Assembly (NCBI RefSeq): GCF_050003625.1
Contig: NC_134398.1
Location: 88,165,983-88,229,982 of the forward strand
Origin: Haematobia irritans
Taxonomy: Eukaryota; Arthropoda; Insecta; Diptera; Muscidae
Length of the DNA stretch: 64,000 nt
Reading direction: 5' to 3'
The notes beneath the pieces were generated by a model. The model made no database searches. It was not told the DNA's origin and was given only the letters and a program-made list of their open reading frames with translations. A program made the position numbers and the translations under genes. The number at the start of each line of letters is the position of its first letter. The first letter of the stretch is position 1. Of the stretch, positions 35,794 to 47,640 are shown piece after piece.

Positions 35794-36252
35794 CAGAGAA
35801 TGAAGCCGACCCATTTTTGTCGGCGGCGGCTGACATTAAATTTTTGCATCCGGCGGCGGCGGCTTGACGGCTAAGCCGATATAAATAAGTCTCTTCGGCG
35901 GCGGACAATTATCCATTATAAAATCAATTTGAAGTTATTCGAATGGTAATGAGATTAGTTGTACAACCAATCGTACAATCAAATTTACATTTCATTCAAA
36001 TTTTCTGAGGTAAATTTTTGCAAAATTATTATAACACTTTGAAATAGATTGATTGGGGGTGAAAGGCTCAAAATTTTGACTAAAATTACTACAATTATTA
36101 ATAAAGTTTTTTGATTTAAACCAATATTTTTGATTAATTGGCGGCTAAATTTGAGTCGAGATGAGCCGACATATTCGGCGGCGGCGTCGACTGGCAAAAA
36201 ATGGCCGGCGGCGACTGAAATCGGCGGCGCGACTCGGCGGCTTCATTCTCTG
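35794..36252. mobile_element. hAT-type MITE with GGCGGC-rich ends
   Basis: Perfect 8-bp target duplication CCCACCAC (35786-35793, 36253-36260). Inverted ends CAGAGAATGAAGCCG and CGGCTTCATTCTCTG. Both subterminal regions are packed with GGCGGC/GCCGCC (35820-35900 and 36170-36240), very GC-rich against the AT-rich window. 459 bp, no transposase. The alanine-rich frames here are repeat by-products. Confidence 0.9.
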
Positions 36253-36581
36253 CCCACCACCATAGAATGGTGATGGGGGTACATTAAGTTTGTTATTCCG
36301 TTTGGAACATTCTTTATCAGGGAGAAGTTCTAAACCGATATGACGATGTCCTGCCTGGCTGTCTGTTGTAATCACGCTACAGCTTTCGATAATAAAGGTA
36401 TCGTGCTGAAATGTTGCAGAAGTTCGTCTATTGTCTGCATGCAAGTCAAGTTCGATGATAGGCAGTCCAGATTGTGATGTAACCCCTATACGAACCGATG
36501 ACACAGTTTTGGGTCTTGAACATTTAGACTCCGCAATTTTTAGCCGATTTCCTTGAAATTGAAATTATAGATGTATTTAAG

Positions 36582-37436
36582 CAGTGTTGCCAATTTGGTG
36601 CTTTTAGCACCAAATTTAGTGCTTTTTGATTTCTAAAAAGCACCAAATTGCCTTTTTGGTGCCTTTTCAAAAAAAGCACCCACTTGGTGCTTTCTGGCAT
36701 TTTCATTTAGTGCTTTTGGTGCTTTTATTTTGAACAGTATTAAGTAATTGATACAAAAATTTTGATTAGACTTTCAAGAGCTGAAGAAACTCAAATTTAT
36801 TGCCAAATATAGAATTTGATTATTATGAAGTTGGTATTGATTTTTTTTAAATTAATATTGTTATTTATGGTATTCTGTAGGAAAGTCGAACGATGAGTGC
36901 CGAATTTTTGAATTTAGTAAAGATGTCATTAAAAACGTTTGTATTAAATTCACAAAAGCACGCACAACTGAAATAAGCAATGGACTCGTTCCATATATTA
37001 ATATTTTGAAAGTTGAAAAACATCACTGATCAAAATGAATTGGACGAAAGCATTAAAACTGATCAAAGTGTACACTTGAATAGCGGTTCATAATGGTGAG
37101 TACTAAGTTTGAGTTTTGCCGCTAATTTTTTTAACAAATTTTATTATAACTTGATGGGGTATAGCCAAAAGCAAATTTTCACAAAGTTTGTATTCCTTAA
37201 AATGAATTATTAAAGAAAAGTAATTGTGAAAAAATTACTATTTTAGGAGCTAAACTCGATCTTAATACCCACCTTAACTTCATAAAATTCAATTCACAAA
37301 AGTTCTATAATACATCTTCGGAAGTTTTTTTTTTTTTGGTAGAGCATTTAATTTTCAATTTTGTGGTGGAAGATGGTATGTTAGAATTTATAAAATATTT
37401 TTGGTGCTTTGTGGCCATGGGGAGTTGGCAACACTG
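36582..37436. mobile_element. hAT-type non-autonomous element with GGTGCTTTT repeats
   Basis: Inverted ends CAGTGTTGCCAA and TTGGCAACACTG, with 8-bp flanks TATTTAAG (36574-36581) and TATTTTAG (37437-37444). One mismatch; the unoccupied family sequence reads 'gtattttagg' (e.g. position 190). 855 bp. At 36598-36730 many direct and inverted GGTGCTTTT/AAAGCACC motifs. No transposase frame. Confidence 0.85.
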
Positions 37437-37929
37437 TATTTTAGGTCCGTAAATAGGTGTTGCGAATATGGTGAGTATAGTTCATGTTTTGGTATAGCGC
37501 CCCATATAGACCAATCTCCCAATTTGACCATGTTGGTCCATGTTTTGGAATGTCGTATATGTTTGCTTGGCAGGGTATCTGTCATAAAATCCACCTGGAA
37601 TTCTGTATATTTTCAAGTAATCCGCCGCGACATAGTGTTTTCAAAGGAACCAATTATATTTGATTCATGGTGTTGGGTATTTAAGATTCGCCCCGGCCAA
37701 TCTTTAGTCCGTATAGTATATTTTTAATTTTCTTCTGTATTTTATTTTTGAATTAAACGCTTATTTTTGGGTATCTTACTTTACAACCCTTAATTGTGAT
37801 TTATTTTGCAAAAAAATTTAGTTTGTAAATGATATTCAAACAAGTCACAGTGATCCCGACCTGATCGAAGGGGGATCTTTTGAAAGCCTAGATTCTAAGG
37901 TTAGACTGGACACACTTACACTGAAAAAC

Positions 37930-38355
37930 CAGTGAACCCAACAGGCAAGAACATGTTTGTTAATTTTAGAAACAATAGATAAATTTTAGAAAATGTTAAC
38001 TAAACTATATTAGAAACGTATATGTCACGAATGGTTTTACAAAAATAAGCAAATAATTTTCGACAAACTTAAGAAAATTTGTTAGACAAAATTTTCATAG
38101 TTTGAAGGAGAAAATTGGAGTTCAAAGTTTCAATAATGTCTTTAATGACATGTGAAGTTCAAGATGGGTGAATTTTTGGTGAAATTGACAAATTTTAAGA
38201 AATTCTGAACAATTTAGTTAATTTTTATGCTTCATTTGTGTATAATTTTTTCCTTTGTTTTAGTTAATTTAACTAACGTACGCAAAAAATTTTTAAACAT
38301 TCTTAAAGCGAAATAATTCCTTGACCTAAAATAGAATTAAATAGGCTTTAGTGAA
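37930..38355 (+). repeat. Interspersed repeat, family Y copy 2
   Basis: 'aaaattggagttcaaagttt', 'tatgcttcatttgtgtataa' and 'aaatagaattaaataggctt' align with 33526-33835. Slightly longer than copy 1 at the left. Non-coding. Confidence 0.55.
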
Positions 38356-38359
38356 TGAC

Positions 38360-38965
38360 AGGGTTCATATATATTATATATATATATTAATACGCTACAC
38401 TTTTTTTTGGGTACATATTGTGGGCGTGTGCGGGGGTATTGTGCGATAAATTTGGTATCAAATGAAAGGTAATTTTCTGTAGATATGGCGAATCGTTTTA
38501 ATTTTTTAAATTGATGCATTTTTCATGGAGAAAATTGCATTTTTCTAAAATTATTGACGTTGTTGTTGTTGTTGTGTTGTTCTTTGAGAGTGAGAGCGAG
38601 AGAGTTGTTGTTTGGTTTGTTGTAGCGTGTGGGTGCATGAGGGTGGGTGTGTGTACATTGTGTGTGGCTTTTGTTATGCTGGCATGGGGGAGAGTAAATT
38701 TGAGAGTGATAATGTGAGAGCTAAGCAATGGGAATAATAGGATTGTGAGATGGTAATAGATTGGGTGGGTGGGGGAGTGGGTGGTTTTAAGTTTTACGTA
38801 GTAAAGTGATCAGTTAGCCGGGTCTATTTTACTTATTTTGTTAAAGAAAATTTAAACAATAAATTACATTATTTTAATTTAAATTTATTTAAGCCTGCTG
38901 CTATAGGGATGCCATATACGAATATATGGTTGTTACAATAGGGGTATATTTTGGATAACTATAAA
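38360..38965. repeat. Low-complexity GT/GA-rich stretch and left half of a local duplication
   Basis: TATA repeats at 38366-38390, GTTGTT and GAGAGCGAGAG runs at 38556-38620, GTGGGTG at 38640-38780. The part 38755-38965 ('agtgatcagttag', 'aggggtatattttggataac') is repeated at 39650-39830. No gene. Confidence 0.5.
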
Positions 38966-39019
38966 TTTCATACGACAATGTAAAGGAGAATAAAATGTTC
39001 GTATGAAATGTTTATGTAC

Positions 39020-39505
39020 ATTCACAGAAAAAGTAAACTGTTTTATAGCAAGAATGAACTAAATAAATTACACCGTTCGAAAGTTGAAATAATTTTTAGC
39101 TTATATTTTAGATTTTCACAAAGCGTTGTTAAAACCAGGAAAATTTAATACTCTGGTGTATTTTTTAACTACAACTCACGATATTACGCCCTCTCATAGA
39201 AGAAAAAAGTAAAAAAATCATTGGCGACAATTCATAACCATTTTAACCATACTGTAGTTCATTGTTACTATATTTGGGCATCGTATGAAAATTTCCTTTT
39301 GCATTAGATCATATTGAATTTACGTGTACGGTCATTGAACTATACCCACGTTTAGTTCATGAAATTTTTGACACATACTTAATAAAATTTCATTGAAATT
39401 TGGAAAACTTCGAAAATAATAATAAAATTGAACTACATACAAACAATTTTTTTTTTTCAATAAAAATAAGTTAAATTTAGCGTTAGTTTAGCTAAAAATG
39501 TAACC
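39020..39505 (-). repeat. Interspersed repeat, family X copy 2 (inverted)
   Basis: Reverse of 28073-28615 over nearly its full length: 'aaactgttttatagcaagaa', 'cacaaagcgttgttaaaacc', 'cattggcgacaattc', 'gtacggtcattgaactatac', 'ttagcgttagtttagct'. Lies between the two halves of the 38755/39650 duplication. Confidence 0.7.
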
Positions 39506-39649
39506 AAAATTTACTATAGAAATAAAATTTTAACAAAATTTTCTATAGAAACAATATTTTGAGAGAGCAGTGATTGAGGGAAGAGAGGGAGTTTTAGCAA
39601 TGGGTGTAAAAGAATGGTTTTTTGTATAGACAAATGATTGTAGTAGATA

Positions 39650-39830
39650 ATTTGGGTGGGAGAGTGAAATGGACGGCTTTGTATTTTAGTATTTAAATGA
39701 TCAGTTAGTAATACTAATATTACTAATATTATATTGCTTTAATTTAAATCTATAATATGTGTTTGATCATATACAACATATGGATATGGATGTTATAATA
39801 GGGATATATTTTGGATGACTGAATAGTGAT
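39650..39830. repeat. Right half of local duplication
   Basis: 'gggtgggagagtgaaatgga' through 'atagggatatattttggatg' matches 38755-38965 with substitutions. Confidence 0.5.
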
Positions 39831-41139
39831 TTTATTATCCGTTTTGTTTTATACCAGAAATTAAAATTGTTAAAAAATACGATTTTTTATTATTTATTTA
39901 AACAAATACCTATTTGATGCTTAAATACGAATTTTCTAAAGGTAAATTTCATAGCCGCTTTTTAACAATTTTTCTATTTTTTAATTTATTTTAATTTATT
40001 TTATTGAATTGAATTCTAAAATATATATTAGCGACGCGAATAAGGTAATTTACTCTTTTAGCTTTACGCTTTTAAATATTAAAAAATTGTTGCTCAATTT
40101 GTATAAATCTGATCCGAATGGCTTTAAAAATTCCATTTGAGTGTGCTGAGATGTGTGTGGTCTGGGGAGTGAGAATTGAGTTTATGTTAATAAAAAGGTT
40201 TTCTTTCAGTACAGGAGCTATATTGAATAATCTAATCTCCTGAATTTTAAGTTAACAAAAAATTAGAATTTGATTTCAAAATTAAAATATATGGAAATTG
40301 ATTAAAAATCATCATAGAAAAGTGAATTTAATTGTATGTTGTATTTCATTCGTATTCAAATTAGTGTATGGGAATAGTTTTTTTTTTAACATTTTTCGAT
40401 AAAGGTGGGTATTAAGTTCACATTATCGCACTGTTAGTTTTCTTTAGTAATTAATTTGAAAGAAAAAACTTTTTACATTTATTTTTATGTTAGCCTGATA
40501 TTATTGCAGGCTGGATTTTTTTAATTTATGCTTTGGACCATTCCCCAACAAATTATAATAAATTGTTTCAAAAAAGTTATTATTTCTTTCTGTTCTTAAA
40601 GATTTATTCTCAATTTTAGCGGATGTTCTCGAACATCTGATGAGTAACATCAAAAAAACACTACTTTTTATAAAACTTTCAAAAAAAGTGTGGCTACATT
40701 TGTATAAATAGTGCGCCACTTATATAATACTTTACTTGCACACAATATAGAAGAACAATGTAAAATATCAGTTACAGAATTCAGAGACGACTGTTTTAAA
40801 AACTAACTAAAGCGAAGTGTGTAAATTGTATGATATGTGGATATAGAATTCGCTAGAGTTCCATATCATCTAGGACTTTTATAACACCCGTTAATGGCTT
40901 ACAATGCACTCGATTTTCGAGTGCCGGGAAGGCTAGTTTTTCATTAATTCAAGTCATCATCATTTATTTATTCAACAGCATATGCAAAAATATCCTCAAT
41001 TTGCTACTACTATATGTGCCGTAATTGTTACAACAGAAATCGAAACCTCTCTTAAACAATGGCCTTTTTGGCAAAACAACCTTAAAAAGTCATAATATGG
41101 GCAAATTTCAAATAAAGTGAATACGCAGAAAAAAGTTTC
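39831..41139. other. No gene recognised
   Basis: AT-rich, non-coding. 'tcgattttcgagtgccgggaag' near 40910 is isolated GC-richer sequence without a partner in the window. Confidence 0.35.
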
Positions 41140-41657
41140 ACGAAACTTTTTCCAATTAAAGTCTTAATTGAGTTTTAACAAATATTCAGATAATAATTTA
41201 ATTGATTCAACAAATTTTTTAATTGAAACAAAAATCAAACACAAAAATGAATAGGATCAATTAATTTTTTTAATTGACTTTCAATTAATTTTTAAGTGAC
41301 TCTTTCATTTCTGTGATTGAAGACATTTCGATTAAAAAATTAATTGGATTAATAATTTTAAAAAAAAAAATGTTTGTGTATATATCACAAAAGAACGTGG
41401 CGGCTACAGAGAGATTAGTTTTCATAATGCGGACCACGCATAACATTTTTTTTTCTGATTTTACAACGAAATTAATTGATCCAATTAATTTTTTAATTGA
41501 AATGTTTTCGATCACGAAAATGATGGTATCAATCACAGATTTAATTGGACATTAAAAAATACTTGCTAAAAAAATTAATTGATTTCATTAATTAATTTTT
41601 TAATTGATTCAATTAAAAATTTAGATGATGCTAATTGCAAAACTCAATTAATTTTTT

Positions 41658-43458
41658 ATACCCTCCACCATAGGATGGGGGTATATTAACTTTGTCATTC
41701 CGTTTGTAACACATCGAAATATTGCTCTAAGACCCCATAAAGTATATATATTCTGGGTCGTGGTGAAATTCTGAGTCGATCTAAGCATGTCCGTCCGTCC
41801 GTCCGTCCGTCCGTCTGTCCGGCTGTCCGTCCGTCTGTGGAAATCACGCTAGCTTCCGAACGAAACTAGCTATCGACTTGAAACTTGGCACAAGTAGTTG
41901 TTATTGATGTAGGTCGGATGGTATTGAAAATGGGCCATATCGGCCCACGTTTATGTATAGCCCCCATATAAACCGATCCCCAAATTTGGCTTGCGGAGCC
42001 TTCCGGAGCAGCAAAATTCATCCGATCCGGTTGAAATTTGGTACGTGATCTAAGTATACGGTCTCTAACAACCATGCAAAAATTGGTCCATAATTATATA
42101 TAGCCCCCATATAAACCGATCCCCAGATTTGACCTCCGGAGCCTCTTGGAGGGGCAAAATTCATTCGATCCGGTTGAAATTTGGTACCTGATGTTAGTAT
42201 ACGGTCTCTAACAACCATGCAAAAATTGGTCCATATCGGTCCATAAATATATATAGCTCCCATATAAACCGATCCCCAGATTTGACCTCCGGAGCCTCTT
42301 GGAGGAGCAAACTTCATCCTACCCGATTGAAATTTGGTACGTTGTTTTAGAATATGGTCTCTAACAACCATGCAAAAACTGGTCCATATCGGTCCATAAT
42401 TATATATAGCTCCCATATAAACCGATCCCCAGATTTGACATCCGGAGCCTCTTGGAGGGGCAAAATTCATCCGATCCGTTTGAAATTGGGTACCTGATGT
42501 TAGTATACGGTCTCTAATAAGCATGCACAAATTGGTCCATATCGGTCCATAATTATATATAGCTCCCATATAAACCGATCCCCAGATTTGAACTCTGGAG
42601 CCTCTTGGATGAGCAAAATTCATCCGATCCAATTGAAATTTAGTACGTGGTGTTAGTATATGGTCTCTAACAACCATGCAAAAATTGGTCCATATCGGTC
42701 CATAATTATATATAGCCCCCATATAAACCGATCCCCAGATTTGACCTCCGGAGCCTCTTGGAGGAGCAAAAGTCATCCGATGCGGTTGAAATTTGGTACA
42801 TTTCGTTAGTATATGGCCTCTAACAGCCATGTAAAAATTGTCAAATTTTATTACTATAGAAAGTCTTGTCAAAATTTCATTTCTATAGAAAGTTTTGTAA
42901 AAAGTTTATTTCTATAGCAATGTTTGTCAACATTTTATTTCCATAGAAAATTTTGTCAAAATTTTATTTCTATAGAAAATTTTGTAAAAAATTTATTTCT
43001 GTAGAAAATTTTGTCAACATTTTATTTCTATAGAAAATTTTGTCAACATTTTATTTCTATAGAAAATTTTGTCAAAATTTTATTGCTATAGAAAATTTTG
43101 TCAACAGTTTACTTCCATAGAAAATTTTGTCAACATTTTATTTCTATAGAAAATTTTGTCAAGTTTTTATTTCTATAGAAAATTTTGTCAAAATTTTATT
43201 TCTATAGAAAATGTTGTCAAACTGAATTATATACGTATTTAATCGGCCTTTTTTTTGTTTAATATATACCCCTTATGGACTAACTTACAATTTAGAAGAC
43301 AGTGTTAAAAAGTTTTACGATACCTTGCCATCGGCAAGTGTTATCGCAACCCAAGTAATTCGATTGTGGATGACAGCTTTTAGTAGAAGTTCCTACGCAA
43401 TCCATGGTGGAGGGTACATAAGACTCGGCCTGGCCGAACTTACGGCCGTATATACTTG
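41658..43458 (+). mobile_element. HINE-like element, complete copy nested in T
   Basis: Head ATACCCTCCACCATAGG after a run of six T. GTCC run at 41790-41838, 153-bp units at about 41930-42840, 29-bp array at 42838-43218, 3' domain with the GGTGGAGGGTAC inverted motif, hairpin TTCGGCCTGGCCGAA, and the end ATATACTTG before five T. The minus-strand 284-residue frame (42018-42872) follows the 51-codon units. Confidence 0.85.
42838..43218 (+). repeat. 29-bp tandem array, third copy
   Basis: About a dozen units of the TTTATTTCTATAGAAAATTT type with the TTTCTATAGAAA palindrome. Confidence 0.9.
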
Positions 43459-43640
43459 TTTTTCATTAAAAACGTAACTATTTGCAATTACTTTCTTAAT
43501 TTACTTTTGGCTTTTGATTGTTTGAAATAAATTTTAAGTTGAAAATTAAAAAAAAAATCTATCACTTTTTTTAATAGACTTCGGAGTTTGATTAAAAACT
43601 TTATTGTATCAATTAATTTATTAATTGAAAAAATGGTCAA

Positions 43641-44929
43641 CTTCAATCAACTATTTGGTGTTAGTTTGATATTTTGGTGATAGTTTGCTTTGTGTATTAA
43701 GCGCAATGATATTCGAAATGATGTGCACCAATTATGGATTTGTGATTTAATAAAGAAAACAGGCTTCGTCTTCTCATTCTACGGTGACAGTTAGTTAGGT
43801 TAGCACGTTAAAAAGGAGCTTTCACAGTGGCGATACCAACATCTGGGATTTACGAAAAATTGTATATCCACTACATCATTAACAACTTGAGATATAAATA
43901 ATTGCCGTAAGTTGATTATTCATCTAAATACTGGATGCACTCGAGCTGCTACATCTTAGTGGAATGTGAGCCATGCATATCCTGACAAAACTGTGGTTTC
44001 CATTAACATCCATTTGGTGACAAAGAACACAAACAAAGGAACAAGTAGTCCTCATTTGTCTATCGTGATTCCTCCTCTTTGAGAGTCTCCAACAATTTTA
44101 TAGGGCCCTGTAAATGCAAAATGAACAATTCATGAGAGTTCTTCAACTTTTGTTTCTTTGTCATGGGCGTTGAATGGAAGGCACTGTAGGCCATTGTGTG
44201 GCCAAATACAAATAAATTCACAAAATAAAAGAATGCCATAAGATATCCATTGTGCAAAAGGCTCCGTTAATTTCCACAACAAATGCTGTTATCAAGGGGG
44301 ACCATCGCAGCATACAGCGTAGTCCATCACATATGGATTGGATCATTGTGGGAAGGCGAATTTTTTTACTAAATATACCAGCATCTGGGACAAGGGAAAG
44401 TTCTCGACAATAAAACACAGCAATGCATTGTCATACATTTTGTTTAGTGACTAAAATGCATTAAAATTTGTTTGTAATTCGTCTTATTGAAGGTTACACC
44501 ATGCAACACAAAATCAATTATGGCCCAACACTGAAAGCAGAGTCCTCTTTTCGGAAGAACGAAATTTTAGATAAACGAAGATTTTCTTTTGGCGACAAAG
44601 CATTTTATTTAGATGCAAATAAAAACACGATTAGAGGCGGTCTATAAAACGATTGTGTCATAAATTCGAGTTTATATAGTGTTAACCCTTTCACTACCGA
44701 TTTAAAAGTAGTCATCGCACAATTATTTTTTCTTCTGAACTAGAAGAATAGTTATGTAAACATAGATATAGTAAGTTGTCCTCCTGGGTGGACAGTGGTA
44801 GTCAAAGGAATCAATGCACCTAAATATATTTAAAAACTTTTCAATATGTGATCTTCAACTCTGTTAAAAACTATTGTTGGTATGTTCTTCAACATTTACT
44901 TGAGTTCCATCTCTGTCCCTAACGTATGT
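43641..44929. other. Unassigned, possibly single-copy DNA
   Basis: Minus-strand frames at 44060-44257 and 44218-44418 (65 and 66 residues, overlapping, different frames) are hydrophobic in places. They match no family I recognise. Near 44684 TTAACCCTTTCACTACC resembles a TTAA-flanked piggyBac-type end, but no matching right end with TTAA was found (44800 region is only similar). No confident gene. Confidence 0.3.
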
Positions 44930-45164
44930 CCCAAACATTTCTTTTAAAGCGTATCCCGGAATCCCCCATCAAGTTTTTTTCGATTTTGGACATGTCCACA
45001 AACATTTCTTTTAAATTGCATCCCGTGATCTCCGATCGATTTTTTGCACTTCCGATGCAGTCCTTTGGGGCAAGTCTTACGAACTACGGAATTAAGCCGT
45101 TTTAAGGGCAAATTTAATTTTTGGACAATTAAAAGTAAAAAAAATTAATAAGAAAATAAAAAAA
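44930..45164 (-). repeat. Family V fragment next to a HINE-like insertion
   Basis: 'aaacatttcttttaaagcg' units (two of the about 82-bp repeats, decayed) and 'tttttggacaattaaaagta' follow V copy 2 (15365-15590). It breaks off where the 45165 element begins. Confidence 0.6.
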
Positions 45165-47640
45165 CAAGTATATACGGCCGTAAGTTCGGCCAGGCCGAAG
45201 CTTATGTACCCTCCATCATGGATTGCATAGAAACTTTTTCTAAACACTGCCATCCACAATCGAATTAGTTAAGTTGCGGTAACGCTTGCCGATGGCAAGG
45301 TATCTTAAAACCTCCTAACACCATCTTCTAAATTGTATGTAAGTCCATACGTGGTATATATTAAATCGAAAAAGATCGATCCAATACGTATATAATTCAG
45401 TTTGACAAAGTAGACATAAAATTTTGACAAAATTTTCTACAGAAATAAAATTTTAACAAAATTTTCTATAGAAATAAAATTTTCACAAAATTTTCTATAG
45501 AAATAAAAATTCTCTCAAAATTTTCTATAGAAAGAAAATCTTGACAAAAATGTCTACAGAAATAAAATTTTAACAAAATTTTCTATAGAAATAAACTTTT
45601 GAAAAAATTGTCTATAGAAATAAAATCTTGGTAGATTATTTTTGGCTCGAGTGGCAACCATGATTATGAACCGAATAAAATTTGAACAAAATTTTCTATA
45701 GAAATAAAATTTTGACAATGATGAAAATTTTATTATGAACCGAATAAAATTTTAACAAAATTTTTTCTAGAAATAAAATTTTGACAAAATTTTCTATAGA
45801 AATAAAATTTTGACAAAATTTTCTATAGAAATAAAATTTTGGTAGATTATTTTTGGCTCTAGTTTCAAGTTTTGTGTGATTGGACCAATTTCGGTATGGT
45901 TGTTAGCGACCATATACTAACACCACGTTCCTAATTTGAACCGGATCGGATGAATTTTGCTCCTCCAAGAGGCTCCGGAGGTCAAATCTGGAGAACGTTT
46001 TATATGGGGACTATATATAATTATGGACCGCTATGGACCAATTTTTGCACAGTTGCTAGAGACCATATACCAACACCATGTACCAAATTTCAGCCGGATC
46101 GGATGCAATTTGCTTCTGTTTGAGGCTCCACAAGCCAAATCTGCGGATCGGTTTATATGGGGGCTATATATAATTAAGGACCGATATGGACCAATTTTTG
46201 CATGGTTGTTAGAGACCATATAACAACACCATGTACCAAATTTCAGCCGGATCGGATGAAATATGCTTTTCTTAGAGGCTCCACAAGCCAAATCTGGGGA
46301 TCGGTTTATATGGGGGCTATATATAATTATGGACCGATGTGGACCAATTTTTGCATGGTTGTTAGAGACCATATACCAACACCATGTACCAATTTTCAGC
46401 CGGATCGGATGAAATATGCTTTTCTTAGAGGCTCCACAAGCCAAATCTGGGGATCGGTTTATATGGGGGCTATATATAATCATGGACCGATGTGGACCAA
46501 TTTTTGCATTGTTGTTAGAGACCATATATCAACACCATGTTCCAAATTTCAGCCGGATCGGATGAAATATGCTTATCTTAGAGGCTCCACAAGCCAAATC
46601 TGGGGATCGGTTTATATGGGGGCTATATATAATCATGGACCGATGTGGACCAATTTTTGCATGGTTGTTAGAGACCATATATCAACACCATGTACCAAAT
46701 TTCAGCCGGATCGGATGAAATATGCTTTTCTTAGAGGCTCCACAAGCCAAATCTGCGGATCGGTTTATATGGGGGCTATATATAATTAAGGACCGATATG
46801 GACCAATTTTTGCATGGTTGTTAGAGACCATATATCAACACCATGTACCAAATTTCAGCCGGATCGGATGAAATATGCTTTTCTTAGAGGCCCCACAAGC
46901 CAAATCTGGGGATCGGTTTATATGGGGGCTATATATAATCATGGACCGATGTGGACCAATTTTTGCATGGTTGTTAGAGACCATATACCAAGACCATGTA
47001 CCAAATTTCAGCCGGATCGGATGAAATATGCTTCTGTTAGAGGCTCCACAAGCCAAATCTGAGGGTCCCTTTATATGGGGGCTATACGTAAAAGTGGACC
47101 GATATGGCCCATTTTCAATACCATCCGACCTACATCGATAACAACTACTTGTGCCAAGTACCAAATTTCAGCCGGATCGGATGAAATATGCTTCTCTTAG
47201 AGGCTCCACAAGCCAAATCTGGGGATCGGTTTATATGGGGGCTATATATAATTATGGACCGATGTGGACCAATTTTTGCATGGTTGTTAGAGACCATATA
47301 CCAACATCATGTACCAACTTTCAGCCAGATCGGATGAAATTTGCTTCTCTTTGAGGCTCCGTAAGCCAAATCTGGGGATCGGTTTATATGGGGGCTATAT
47401 ATAATCATGGGCCGATGTGGACCATTTTCAATACCATCCGACCTACATCGATAACAACTACTTGTGCCAAGTTTCAAGTCGATAGCTTGTTTCGTTCGGA
47501 AGTTAGCGTGATTTCAACAGACGGACGGACTGACGGACGGACATGCTTAGATCGACTCAGAATTTCACCACGACCCAGAATATATATACTTTATACGGAA
47601 TGACAAAGTTAATATACCCCCATCCTATGATGGAGGGTAT
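45165..47640 (-). mobile_element. HINE-like element, longest copy (inverted)
   Basis: Left end CAAGTATATACGGCCGTAAG with the hairpin TTCGGCCAGGCCGAA. 29-bp array at 45405-45855 (reverse orientation), about ten 153-bp units at 45880-47460, GACGGAC run at 47520-47545, and head TGATGGAGGGTAT at 47628-47640. Both strands have long frames across the units (plus 195 residues at 46202-46789, minus 164 residues at 46031-46525), which argues against a coding role. One unit (47090-47150) is an internal head-proximal duplicate carrying 'cgacctacatcgataacaac'. Confidence 0.85.

Larger units (their letters stand above)
35783..37722 (+). mobile_element. HINE-like element (subfamily 1) split by two hAT-type insertions
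   Basis: The head ATACCCACCACCATAGAATGG is cut after CCCACCAC. The body matches the 1-922 element ('taggtccgtaaataggtgt', 'cccatatagaccaatctccc'). The tail 'gtatttaagattcgccccgg' plus 'ccgtatagtatattttt' is a decayed CTTG end. Removing the two insertions (35794-36252 and 36582-37436) leaves about 0.6 kb of continuous element. Confidence 0.75.
41140..43640. repeat. Family T copies, split by a HINE-like element
   Basis: 41140-41657 holds T blocks in both orientations ('aatttttttaattgaaacaa', 'ttaattgatccaattaattt'). 43464-43640 continues with 'attaaaaacgtaactatttg'. The join matches the reverse of 49455-49505, where no element sits between them. Confidence 0.7.

Noticed and set aside
35657..35908. 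Alanine-rich small protein (about 83 residues)
   Set aside because: Produced by GGCGGC repeats at the end of a hAT-type MITE.
44684..44815. Second piggyBac-type MITE (TTAACCCTTTCACTACC)
   Set aside because: The right end is only loosely similar and lacks the TTAA duplication.
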